Source of the DNA: Aquibacillus kalidii
Lineage (GTDB): Bacteria > Bacillota > Bacilli > Bacillales > Amphibacillaceae
DNA: 64,000 bases
Assembly (NCBI RefSeq): GCF_014280935.1
Contig: NZ_JACLZI010000049.1
Span: 1-64,000 of the forward strand
Direction: 5' to 3'
Position numbers and translations under genes: made by a program. Below the pieces are notes generated by a model, which saw only the letters and a program-made list of their open reading frames with translations, did no database searches and was not told the DNA's origin. Numbering within the stretch: position 1 is the first letter of the stretch; the number at the start of each line of letters is the position of its first letter. Below, piece by piece: positions 26,929 to 34,893 of this stretch.

Positions 26929-28401
26929 TTAGAACCAATTGATAGACTCTGGTTTAAGGTTATGAAAAATATGCTTTGTTTCTGTATATTCTTCTATCCC
27001 TAGTTTTCCTAGTTCACGTCCAATACCAGACTGTTTAAATCCACCCCATGGCGCATGTGGGAAATACAGGTTAAATTCATTAATCCAAACCGTTCCCATG
27101 CGCATCTTGGCTACACAACGTTCTGCTTTTACAATATCGTTTGTCCAAACACCACCAGCAAGTCCGTAGATAGAGTCGTTGGCAAGCCTTACTGCTTCCG
27201 CTTCTGTTCGGAACTTTTCAACTGTGATAACAGGTCCAAACGCTTCATCCTGAACAATGTTCATGTCTGTCGTGCAGTCTGTAAAAATAGTAGGTAAGTA
27301 GAAAAAACCTTTTTGTAGTTCTGGATCTTCAGGACGGCTACCACCAATTGCTAATGTCGCCCCTTCTTTAACACCCATTTCAACATATTTTTCTACTTTT
27401 GCTAGGTGCTCAGCTGAAATAAGTGGACCCATTTGTGTGTCTTCTTCAAATCCACTTCCCAACTTAAACTTTTTCACTCGCTCAACAAGTGCACTAACAA
27501 ACTCATCATGAATGCTTTCTTCCACAATCAGTCTAGTACCAGCTGAACAGATTTGTCCTGCATGGAAGAATACCCCGTTTAACGCTTGATCCACAGCTAT
27601 CTCAAAATCTGCATCCGCAAAGATAATGTTAGGATTTTTCCCACCAAGTTCTAATGCGAGTTTTTTTACATTAATACTTGCTGCTTGCATAATTTTCTTT
27701 CCAGTAACAATTCCACCTGTAAACGAAATAAGATCTACATCGATGTTACTAGATAGCTCTGCACCAACTGTAGTACCAGAACCGAGTACTAGGTTAGCAA
27801 CACCAGCAGGGACTCCTGCCTCTTCCATTAATTCGAATACTTTAATTGTTGTAAGTGGTGTAATTTCACTTGGCTTCATAATTAATGTATTACCAGTAGC
27901 CAGTGCTGGAGCTAGTTTCCAAGATGCTTGTAGTAGTGGATAATTCCATGGTGTAATTTGGCCACAAACCCCAACAGGTTCGCGAACTACTCTACTGATA
28001 GAGTTTGGTACTGGAGAATCAATTAGTTCACCGCCATCTTTATCTGCAATCTCAGCATAATAACGAAATACACCAGCAATATCGTCCATGTCTCCACGGC
28101 TTTCTTCTACTGTTTTACCTGTATCTAAAGATTCTAATCTAGCAAGCTCTTCCTTATCTCTTTCTATTAATTCAGCTATTTTTCTTACTATATTCCCTCG
28201 TTCTGTTGCAGGTGTATCCGACCATTCTCCGTTATCAAATGCTTCTCTCGCTGCAGCAATTGCTGCCTTTGCATCTGACTCATCCCCTTCTGGAACAGTG
28301 GCAATAACCTCCTGGTTAAATGGATTTATAATATCACGTGTATTACCTGATATCGCATCCACCCATTTACCATTAATATATTGTTGTTGTTTTAGACCCA
28401 A
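26929..28401 (-). CDS. gbsA: Betaine aldehyde dehydrogenase
   Basis: 490 residues. It oxidises betaine aldehyde to the osmoprotectant glycine betaine with NAD. ITPWNYPLLQ near 150 and FTGGIVTGKK near 228 bind cofactor. The Glu is in LALELGGKNPN near 250 and the catalytic Cys is in HAGQICSAGTR near 284. INGKWVDAISG and NPFNQEVIATVPEGDE resemble Bacillus GbsA closely. The TTG used here has GGAG at 9 nt; a TTG three codons upstream directly abuts GGAG and is less likely. It is divergent from gbsR. In Bacillus subtilis gbsA is followed by gbsB; here the first step is encoded by betA nearby. Confidence 0.93.
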   Translation of the reverse strand: MGLKQQQYINGKWVDAISGNTRDIINPFNQEVIATVPEGDESDAKAAIAAAREAFDNGEWSDTPATERGNIVRKIAELIERDKEELARLESLDTGKTVEESRGDMDDIAGVFRYYAEIADKDGGELIDSPVPNSISRVVREPVGVCGQITPWNYPLLQASWKLAPALATGNTLIMKPSEITPLTTIKVFELMEEAGVPAGVANLVLGSGTTVGAELSSNIDVDLISFTGGIVTGKKIMQAASINVKKLALELGGKNPNIIFADADFEIAVDQALNGVFFHAGQICSAGTRLIVEESIHDEFVSALVERVKKFKLGSGFEEDTQMGPLISAEHLAKVEKYVEMGVKEGATLAIGGSRPEDPELQKGFFYLPTIFTDCTTDMNIVQDEAFGPVITVEKFRTEAEAVRLANDSIYGLAGGVWTNDIVKAERCVAKMRMGTVWINEFNLYFPHAPWGGFKQSGIGRELGKLGIEEYTETKHIFHNLKPESINWF

Positions 28402-28436
28402 ATCTATCAACTCCAGTTTTTAAATAAATTAAATTT

Positions 28437-28454
28437 GTTAAAAATTTATTTAAC
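28437..28454. promoter_or_regulatory. Candidate GbsR operator before gbsA
   Basis: GTTAAA-N6-TTTAAC, an 18-bp inverted repeat 36 bp before gbsA. The same half-sites recur before gbsR, the binding-protein gene and betA. Confidence 0.45.
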
Positions 28455-28653
28455 GTTTAGAAAATCGTAACATTTCTATTTACGACTGTCAAAGATTTAA
28501 ATACACTTAAAAGTTTAGAAAGATTTTAAATCCAGTAGAACACTTGTAAATACTAGGTTTTAACCCTCTTTCAAGCTATTAAAATCACAAATTCCATTTG
28601 ACATTTAACCTGAACACGGTATCATAAAGTTTGTAAAGAAGATTTAAAAAATA

Positions 28654-28679
28654 TTTAACACGCTTAACTTTATGTTAAA
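28654..28679. promoter_or_regulatory. Candidate autoregulatory site before gbsR
   Basis: TTTAAC-N14-GTTAAA, the same half-sites in everted order, ending 11 bp before the gbsR start and covering its ribosome site. Confidence 0.35.
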
Positions 28680-28690
28680 GGAGCGACTTT

Positions 28691-29242
28691 ATGAGTGAAT
28701 CTACTGAAAAGTCCAGAAATAAAATAGAAGATGCCAAAGATAAAGTCATCGGGGCCATTGCTGAGACAATGGATTTATATGGTGTAACACCAGCTGCCGC
28801 AAATTTATATGCCACGATGTATTTTAAAGATCAAATGACTCTTGATGAAATGCGTACGGAGCTCGGAATGAGTAAACCGAGTATGAGTACGAGTGTCCGC
28901 AAGCTCCAAGAAATAGAAATGGTCAAGAAAACATTTACACGTGGTTCTAGAAAACACACCTATGTAGCAGAGAAAAACTTCTTTCGATCCTTTATGGTGT
29001 TTTATTGTCAAATGTGGGAACGAGAAGTAAAAATGAACATGGAAGCAATTGAAGAAGCACAAGAGGATTTTATAAATGTTATTAAAGATTCTACAAGCAC
29101 ACCAGAAGTTGTCGCAGAGGCAAAAAAATTCTATGACCAATTAGAAGAATCTAAAACATACTATCACTGGTTAGAACACTTAGTTGCGAGTATAAGAAGT
29201 GGCAAGATATTTGAATTTTTACCTAAAGATCAGCAAGATTAA
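28691..29242 (+). CDS. gbsR: GbsR-type choline-sensing MarR-like repressor
   Basis: 183 residues. A winged helix-turn-helix spans about 30-90 (AAANLYATMYFKDQMTLDEMRTELGMSKPSMSTSVRKLQE), followed by a helical C-terminal half with aromatic residues (YYHWLEHLV). Bacillus GbsR binds choline and represses gbsAB and the choline importer. AAAGGAG precedes the ATG. It is divergent from gbsA across ~280 bp containing the candidate operators. Autoregulation and control of betA and the binding protein are inferred from shared motifs. Confidence 0.92.
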   Translation: MSESTEKSRNKIEDAKDKVIGAIAETMDLYGVTPAAANLYATMYFKDQMTLDEMRTELGMSKPSMSTSVRKLQEIEMVKKTFTRGSRKHTYVAEKNFFRSFMVFYCQMWEREVKMNMEAIEEAQEDFINVIKDSTSTPEVVAEAKKFYDQLEESKTYYHWLEHLVASIRSGKIFEFLPKDQQD

Positions 29243-29353
29243 AAGAACAGAAGATATTAGGTAGTTAATAGAATGAACACTATTGACTACCTAGTATAAA
29301 TATTTGTTTTACTCATCTCTTTTAAAATAGAGATTAATTAGTTTTGTATTATT

Positions 29354-29380
29354 GTTAAAAATATTCTTAATACATTTAAC
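29354..29380. promoter_or_regulatory. Candidate GbsR operator before the betaine-type binding protein
   Basis: GTTAAA-N15-TTTAAC, identical in half-sites and spacing to the site before betA at 32994-33020. Confidence 0.45.
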
Positions 29381-29422
29381 GCAGAATATTTTATATAAAA
29401 AAACAAAGGGGAGTTTTTTTAA

Positions 29423-30322
29423 GTGAACAAATGGAAAAAAGAACTTAGTCTAATTTTAGTACTACTATTGGTTGCAGTACTGACAGCGTGTGGGAGCACT
29501 AGTGATGAGTCAGGCACTGAACAAACAAGTGCAGAAACAAAAGCCAGTGATAAAGAATTAACGATAGGTCAGATTAACTGGGCCGAAAATATTGCAGTAA
29601 CAAATATGTGGAAAGCAATACTAGAAGAAAAAGGATATAACGTAAAACTTAGCGTTTTAAACATGGGTACTACAATGAAAGCTTTAGAAAGCGGCGAGCT
29701 AGACGCTAGTTTAGAAATATGGTTACCTGTACAAGATGCAAACTATTTAGAAACGTATCAAGATAGTGTCAACTTCTCAGAAGAAACCTGGTTTGATAAC
29801 GCGAAAGTAGGTTTAGTTGTCCCAACCTATTTAGAAGAAGTGAATAGTGTGGAAGACTTAAATGAGCATAAGGATTTATTTGAGGGCGAAATTGTAGGAT
29901 TTGATCCCGGCGCTGGTACAATGGAAGTAACGGAACAATTAATCAAAGACTATAACCTTGACTTTGAGCTATTAACTAGTTCTGAACCAGCAATGTTGGC
30001 TGAGATTGGAAAGGCTGTAAAAAATGAAGAACCGATCGTGGCACCGCTCTGGAGCCCACATTGGGTATTTTCTAAATACGACCTAAAATTCCTAGAAGAT
30101 CCGCAAAACACATTCGGTGGTGTAGAGAAAATTCACCATGCTACAAGACATGGATTTGAGGATGATTACCCAGAAGTAAATGAATGGTTTAAAAATTGGA
30201 AGATGGATGACCAGCAAATTGGGCAGCTTATCGATTATGTCGAAAGTGCCGAGGTTCCTCTTGACGGAGCAAAGAAATGGATTGAAGAGAATGAAGAATT
30301 GATTGGCGAATGGGTAAAATAA
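29423..30322 (+). CDS. Glycine betaine/choline-type ABC transporter binding lipoprotein
   Basis: 299 residues. A lipoprotein signal ends at the lipobox LTAC (Cys23), so it is tethered to the outer face of the membrane. The mature part is an OpuAC-type domain: IGQINWAENIAVTNMWKAILEEKGY, then WLPVQDANY, GFDPGAGTMEVTEQ and PLWSPHWVFSKYDLKFLEDP, with several Trp/Phe residues able to form an aromatic cage for a trimethylammonium group. The start is GTG with GGGGAG upstream. No permease or ATPase gene adjoins it, so it must serve a transporter encoded elsewhere, or a solitary one. Position next to gbsR suggests choline or betaine as ligand. Confidence 0.85.
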   Translation: MNKWKKELSLILVLLLVAVLTACGSTSDESGTEQTSAETKASDKELTIGQINWAENIAVTNMWKAILEEKGYNVKLSVLNMGTTMKALESGELDASLEIWLPVQDANYLETYQDSVNFSEETWFDNAKVGLVVPTYLEEVNSVEDLNEHKDLFEGEIVGFDPGAGTMEVTEQLIKDYNLDFELLTSSEPAMLAEIGKAVKNEEPIVAPLWSPHWVFSKYDLKFLEDPQNTFGGVEKIHHATRHGFEDDYPEVNEWFKNWKMDDQQIGQLIDYVESAEVPLDGAKKWIEENEELIGEWVK

Positions 30323-30348
30323 GACATAGGAAATAGTAGAAAAAAACT

Positions 30349-30386
30349 AGAAGTTAGTCTCTTATTTGGGAGACTAGCTTCTTTTG
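30349..30386 (+). terminator. Terminator of the binding-protein gene
   Basis: AGAAGTTAGTCTC and GAGACTAGCTTCT form a long stem followed by TTTTG. Confidence 0.85.
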
Positions 30387-30505
30387 TATTTATAAATTAC
30401 TACTAGCAGCATTTAAACTAAAAAAATAAACTCCTTGTTTCGCATTTTTTTGTATGTTCGAACATTTATTTCAGGAAAACTTGAAGTAAGTGGTATTTTC
30501 ATAAG

Positions 30506-30714
30506 TTATCTTACACGGATATTCCTCATTTCAAACGGGGACGACAGCAAGCCAGGCATCCCATCGTACGTATCGCTTTCTAAAGATTCTGGTATATAAG
30601 GTCTTATTAAAACTATATCAATCATCCAATGTGCAAGAAGCAAATGCTCCCTGTATGTTTCCTAATAAACAAGGGTTTCCTAGGAATCGACCAAGGACGA
30701 TGACTATAATTCAT
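30506..30714 (-). pseudogene. Decayed DUF2071 (YqjF-like) gene
   Basis: TGGAGG and ATG open MNYSHRPWSIPRKPLFIRKHTG. After a frameshift the reading continues EHLLLAHWMIDIVLIRPYIP, then SLESDTYDGMPGLLSSPFEM, then NIRVR and stop. This matches the DUF2071 N-terminus (W..HLLFAHWP..LRP.IP..LELDT.DG.AW...VPF.M..IR). Only the first ~70 of ~240 residues remain. A further membrane-like fragment (LLAGIAFYILGEICQSPLFG) is readable upstream at about 30730-30835. Confidence 0.75.
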
Positions 30715-30933
30715 TGAAATAACCTCCAAAATGGAATCGATAATAGTACATCTGACAACAGTCCAACTACCAAATAAAGGACTTTGACAAATTTCTCCTA
30801 GAATATAAAATGCAATACCTGCTAATAACCCCTTCCTTCCGCTTTAACCTTACCATAAAGAAACAATTTTCACTTCATACAGATAGGTAAGGGGTTAATA
30901 CTTGTCATTAACTTAAGCTATTCCTAACATAAG

Positions 30934-30967
30934 GAAGGCACTCTTTCATTTTGGAAAGAGTGCCTTC
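30934..30967 (-). terminator. Terminator of betA
   Basis: GAAGGCACTCTTT and AAAGAGTGCCTTC pair around an 8-nt loop, 30 nt past the betA stop. Confidence 0.8.
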
Positions 30968-30996
30968 TAAGAGAAAATAATATTATAGTATTATGT

Positions 30997-32682
30997 TTAA
31001 GCTTTTACTGTGCCTGCGTCGGCTGGATGTACTCCATGACGATAATAGTCGGCATTAATAGGCTCTAGCGGTTTGCGCCCAAGAATTAAGTCCGCTGCCT
31101 TTTCCGCCAACATCAACACTGGTGCATGGATATTACCGTTAGTGACATAAGGCATAGCTGAAGCATCAACCACACGCACATTTTCGAGCCCATGGACCTT
31201 CATTGTTTGCGGATCTACAACAGACAATGGATCTGAAGCTGGCCCCATCTTTGCGGTACAACTTGGGTGAAGTGCAGTCTCAGCGTCTTTTGCCACCCAA
31301 TCCAAAATTTCTTCGTCTGTACGAACGGAAGGACCCGGTGAGATTTCTCCAGAATTATAAGGTGCCATAGCTGGCTGAGACATGATTTCACGAGAAACCT
31401 TAATTGCTTCAACCCATTCACGTCGGTCCTGTTCCGTTGAAAGATAGTTGTAAACCATGCTCGGATGTTCCTTAGGATCTTTCGAACGAATCTTTAATGA
31501 CCCTCGAGCATCAGAGTACATAGGTCCTACGTGTACCTGGAATCCGTGTTTAGTAGCTGCTTTTTGTCCATCGTACCGTACCGCTACCGGAAGGAAGTGG
31601 AACATCAAATTTGGATAGTCAACGTCCTCGTTTGAACGAACAAAACCTCCACCTTCAAAATGGTTTGTTGCAGCTGGACCTTTACGTCCAAGCAACCATT
31701 GCAAACCAATCCACGGCATCCGAGCTTTATTTAAGCTAGGCTGCTGTGAAACCGGTAGTGGACACGAGTATTGAATGTAGGTTTCAAGATGATCTTGAAG
31801 GTTTTCCCCTACACCAGGAAGATCAACTACTGGTTTGATACCAAGTGAACGCAAGTGTTCAGCATCACCCACACCTGAAAGTTGAAGTAGCTGTGGCGTA
31901 TTGATTGCACCACCTGCAAGTATTACTTCGCCTGCTGCAACATGATGAGTCTTTCCATTTCGTTGATATGTCACACCACTTGCACGGGTACCATTGAAAT
32001 CTATACTTATAACAAAAGCACGAGTTTGTACCGTAAGATTCTGACGTTCCATATTAGGATGCAGATATGCACGTGAAGGGCCAAACCTTCTACCTTTGTA
32101 CACATGCTTATCAAATGGTCCAAATCCTTCTTGTCGAAAACCGTTTACATCTGGAGTGCGTGAGTAACCGGCCTCGACAGCTGCGTCAAAGAAGGCTTGA
32201 AATAAAGGATTAGTAGCTGGTCCACGTTCTAATTTTAAAGGACCATCATGACCACGAAGCTCATCACCTGGTTCAGAAGCTAATGCATTTTCCATGCGTT
32301 TGAAATACGGCAGACAGTGTGCAAAGTCCCACGTTTCCATGCCTGGGTCAGCTCCCCAACGTTCATAGTCCAATGGATTACCGCGTTGAAAAATCATACC
32401 GTTGATTGAGCCCGAACCGCCGAGCACCTTTCCACGGGCATGTTTGATACGTCGACCATTCATATATGGTTCAGGGTCAGATTCATATCTCCAGTCGTAA
32501 AGACTTTTTCCTGCAGGGAAAGGTAAAGCTGCTGGCATTTGGATTAATAAATCCCATGAAAAATCCTTACGTCCAGCCTCTAACACAAGAACACTGCGTT
32601 TCCCATCTGCACTTAGACGATCACCAAGTACAGAACCAGCACTACCGCCACCAACAATTACATAATCATACGATTGCTTCAT
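30997..32682 (-). CDS. betA: Choline dehydrogenase (GMC oxidoreductase)
   Basis: 561 residues, GMC flavoprotein. It oxidises choline to betaine aldehyde, the substrate of GbsA. The FAD motif [18 protein letters not shown] opens the protein. [13 protein letters not shown] near 83-95 is GMC signature 1, and [16 protein letters not shown] near 255-270 is signature 2. [11 protein letters not shown] and [17 protein letters not shown] near the C-terminus hold the active-site His and partner. GGGAGGG precedes the ATG. Bacillus subtilis uses the unrelated iron alcohol dehydrogenase GbsB for this step, so this is a Gram-negative-style enzyme in a GbsR setting. The gene's G+C looks a little higher than its neighbours, hinting at transfer. 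Confidence 0.92.
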   Translation of the reverse strand: MKQSYDYVIVGGGSAGSVLGDRLSADGKRSVLVLEAGRKDFSWDLLIQMPAALPFPAGKSLYDWRYESDPEPYMNGRRIKHARGKVLGGSGSINGMIFQRGNPLDYERWGADPGMETWDFAHCLPYFKRMENALASEPGDELRGHDGPLKLERGPATNPLFQAFFDAAVEAGYSRTPDVNGFRQEGFGPFDKHVYKGRRFGPSRAYLHPNMERQNLTVQTRAFVISIDFNGTRASGVTYQRNGKTHHVAAGEVILAGGAINTPQLLQLSGVGDAEHLRSLGIKPVVDLPGVGENLQDHLETYIQYSCPLPVSQQPSLNKARMPWIGLQWLLGRKGPAATNHFEGGGFVRSNEDVDYPNLMFHFLPVAVRYDGQKAATKHGFQVHVGPMYSDARGSLKIRSKDPKEHPSMVYNYLSTEQDRREWVEAIKVSREIMSQPAMAPYNSGEISPGPSVRTDEEILDWVAKDAETALHPSCTAKMGPASDPLSVVDPQTMKVHGLENVRVVDASAMPYVTNGNIHAPVLMLAEKAADLILGRKPLEPINADYYRHGVHPADAGTVKA

Positions 32683-32993
32683 TTTCCAACCCTCCCTTCG
32701 TATTTAATATTGAATGCAGAGATCATTTGTATAGTAAAATCATTCATTATAATTTCCCCCTTAGTTATTTAAATCAGTTAGTAGATTAGTAGTTATATAA
32801 GATAGGATATTTTACACATTTCAGTCGTTTAGGATTTTGGTACCAAATAGATACTCATTCTATGTACTCCACCAAGCAGATTTGCCTTATATAAGAGTGT
32901 TCATCTATCCAAGATTTTGAAAAATATCGGTGATGTCCATCGTTGTTTCTGAACCGTCCACAACCAATTCTAAGTTGAGTCTTTTTACTCTTT

Positions 32994-33020
32994 GTTAAAT
33001 TAATTAAATTTTTATTTAAC
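32994..33020. promoter_or_regulatory. Candidate GbsR operator upstream of betA
   Basis: GTTAAA-N15-TTTAAC followed by TTTTTAACA, about 310 bp before betA. A TATAAT lies nearer the gene at about 32745 on the minus strand. Confidence 0.4.
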
Positions 33021-33304
33021 ATTTTTAACACACTTAATATATCATATAGTATTTTTTTTGTAAACTGGCGTCCATAATCTTTTAGATATTTTTGATAATA
33101 GTTGTAGGTACAATATTATATGTATCTAGTGGTTGAATTTATAATTAACCATTTGAATCTTAATAATTATAACTACAATTAGGAATGGAGGATTCCCTTG
33201 CAAGTTGTGTTAATCAGAAGGTTAGTTACACTCGATCCTTAGAAGAATGATCTGATCTGGCAGTCATTAATCCTAAAAATCATGATATGGAAGGTGATTT
33301 TACC

Positions 33305-33427
33305 ATGAAAAGGTTTGAGGAATTAACATATAAGGAAACCTTGTCTACAATTATTAACAATATTCCAGGAGGCATACCAATCATTGAAAAAAACAAAAAA
33401 GGCTTCAAAAAATTAAAATATCCTTGA
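33305..33427 (+). CDS. Small ORF resembling the start of a PAS domain
   Basis: 40 residues, MKRFEELTYKETLSTIINNI then PGGIPIIEKNKKG. The TLSTIINNIPGGI wording is typical of the first strand of sensory PAS domains. AAGGTGAT lies 7 nt before the ATG. The stop falls inside a terminator hairpin. Most likely the leftover N-terminus of a sensor protein; a real small gene is possible but less likely. Confidence 0.35.
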   Translation: MKRFEELTYKETLSTIINNIPGGIPIIEKNKKGFKKLKYP

Positions 33428-33440
33428 GAAGCCTTTTACT
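33397..33440 (+). terminator. Terminator overlapping the PAS-like small ORF
   Basis: AAAAGGCTTC and GAAGCCTTTT pair around a 21-nt loop; the right arm ends in TTTT. Confidence 0.6.
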
Positions 33441-33956
33441 AAAGTTATTTTTGGGATAGGCATGGCTTATTACATCATGAAGCCCGCATATAATAAAGAA
33501 ATAATTAAAAATACATTCTTAAATTCCTGTTAAATCAACATTTCTTTTCAATAGCTAAATTATTGCAAGCAGAGATTTTGGAAGGTATTAATTGGCACTA
33601 TAGTGGTTTTAAACTCTTAACGAATCCAGAGGAACAACTCTATACGGTGTTTATGTTGCCTTAATATCATAAACGCTTTAAAATAAGAATACTTTTGAGG
33701 ACAATTTATGCATGAACTTTATGGAAAGTAATAGAAATCGGTACAGAATTAACTATATAAATATAGAAATGCATTGCTAGTATTAGCCCAATCACTGCCT
33801 ATCAAGGTAGTAATGGTATTATTACCAAATTAATTAGATGAAACAATCTATCACAAACAAACGACCATAGTGATTCATATAATCTTGCGGATAATCATAA
33901 GGGCTACATTAGCTATTCCCCAATCTGATATGAATATTTCAACATTTTGTACTACT
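33441..33956. other. Intergenic stretch with short reading-frame remnants
   Basis: No intact gene. On the plus strand, short open stretches (KVIFGIGMAYYIMKPAYN near 33440-33530; EILEGINWHYSGFKLL near 33570-33660) read like protein but have no start or length. They suggest a decayed gene that I cannot name. Confidence 0.4.
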
Positions 33957-34460
33957 CTAATTATTATGTTGTTCATCCTCTATTAATTGTTTCTCTAACT
34001 TACACGTAGCTCTTGAGAGAGTGGTTTTCACCTTACTATCTGACCAATTCAGTTTTTCCCCTGCTTCATTAGTTGTATAATCCTTAAATCTACGCAATGT
34101 AATAACTTGCCTATAAGAAAGTTTTAATTTAGAAAATGAAATCATGAAATCCATGGTGCTTTCCATTGCAGGGTCTGGATGCCATAATGAATATGAATTC
34201 ATTTTCACTCGCTGCAGACATACATTTAATTTGTTCTGTTTGCGTATATAATCAACAGCTACATTGTGTGCAATGGCATATAACCATGTCAATATATTTG
34301 AGTCTTTCTTGAACGTATCCATCTTTCTATACGCCTTAAGAAAAGTTTCATGCATGAGATCCTCTGCTTGATGATAATCTTTCAAAACTCTTGTGAGATA
34401 GTATAAAATATTTTTATTGAAATTCACATATATATCCTCAAAAATTTCCTTGTTTGTCAT
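33957..34460 (-). CDS. ECF-type RNA polymerase sigma factor
   Basis: 167 residues. Region 2 (YYLTRVLKDYHQAEDLMHETFLKAYRKM, near 20-47) contacts core polymerase and the -10. LTWLYAIAHNVAVDYIRK follows, and region 4 (LSYRQVITLRRFKDYTTNEAGEKLNWSDSKVKTTLSRA, near 113-150) is the -35 helix-turn-helix. It is close to the SigY/SigV length class. No anti-sigma factor gene adjoins it on either side, which is unusual. ATG with GGAGTG upstream. Targets are unknown; envelope stress is a fair guess from the neighbouring MMPL gene. Confidence 0.85.
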   Translation of the reverse strand: MTNKEIFEDIYVNFNKNILYYLTRVLKDYHQAEDLMHETFLKAYRKMDTFKKDSNILTWLYAIAHNVAVDYIRKQNKLNVCLQRVKMNSYSLWHPDPAMESTMDFMISFSKLKLSYRQVITLRRFKDYTTNEAGEKLNWSDSKVKTTLSRATCKLEKQLIEDEQHNN

Positions 34461-34641
34461 AATAGTTCACTCCTTACTAATCCTACTAGAAAGGGAAAAT
34501 TCCAATATCGTAGCTTATTTAAAAAGTATTCGTATTCATCACCTGACATTCATTTAGGTAAATAAGAAGAATTAATTACTAATACAACACAAAAGTATTA
34601 AAACAATAAATGCCCAATGCAGGTAGATTTCCTTTATTATA

Positions 34642-34806
34642 TTAATTTCTAAAATAATATTTTAGTAATAGGTAGGGATAACTTAAAATTATTATAGCTG
34701 CTGTTAACGTCAGGAGCACCAAAGAATAATTTGAGTCCTTTATCACCCAAATAACGACATAAACTCCAATCAATAGGTATAAGAAAATAGCGAATATCAA
34801 ATACAA
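34642..34806 (-). CDS. Small two-span membrane peptide after MMPL
   Basis: 54 residues starting at TTG with GGGAGAGG 8 nt upstream. MYLIFAIFLYLLIGVYVVIW forms span 1, a short polar turn VIKDSNY follows, then LVLLTLTAAIIILSY forms span 2. It lies 88 nt past the MMPL stop on the same strand; a hairpin sits between them. I do not recognise a family. Length, ribosome site and clean hydrophobic pattern favour a real gene. Confidence 0.5.
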   Translation of the reverse strand: MYLIFAIFLYLLIGVYVVIWVIKDSNYSLVLLTLTAAIIILSYPYLLLKYYFRN

Positions 34807-34844
34807 TTAACACGCCTCTCCCTTGGTATATTTTGTTATAATGT

Positions 34845-34874
34845 AAGGAAATGGCTGCAATTAGCCATTTCCTT
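34845..34874 (-). terminator. Hairpin after the MMPL gene
   Basis: AAGGAAATGGCT and AGCCATTTCCTT form a perfect 12-bp stem with a 6-nt loop. The T-tract is weak, so read-through into the 54-residue ORF is possible. Confidence 0.6.
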
Positions 34875-34893
34875 ACCCCTATACTGCATTTCT

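Noticed and set aside
30323-30996. A permease gene for the betaine binding protein in the following gap
   Set aside because: Only a decayed DUF2071 piece and a short hydrophobic fragment are found; no ABC permease motif is present.
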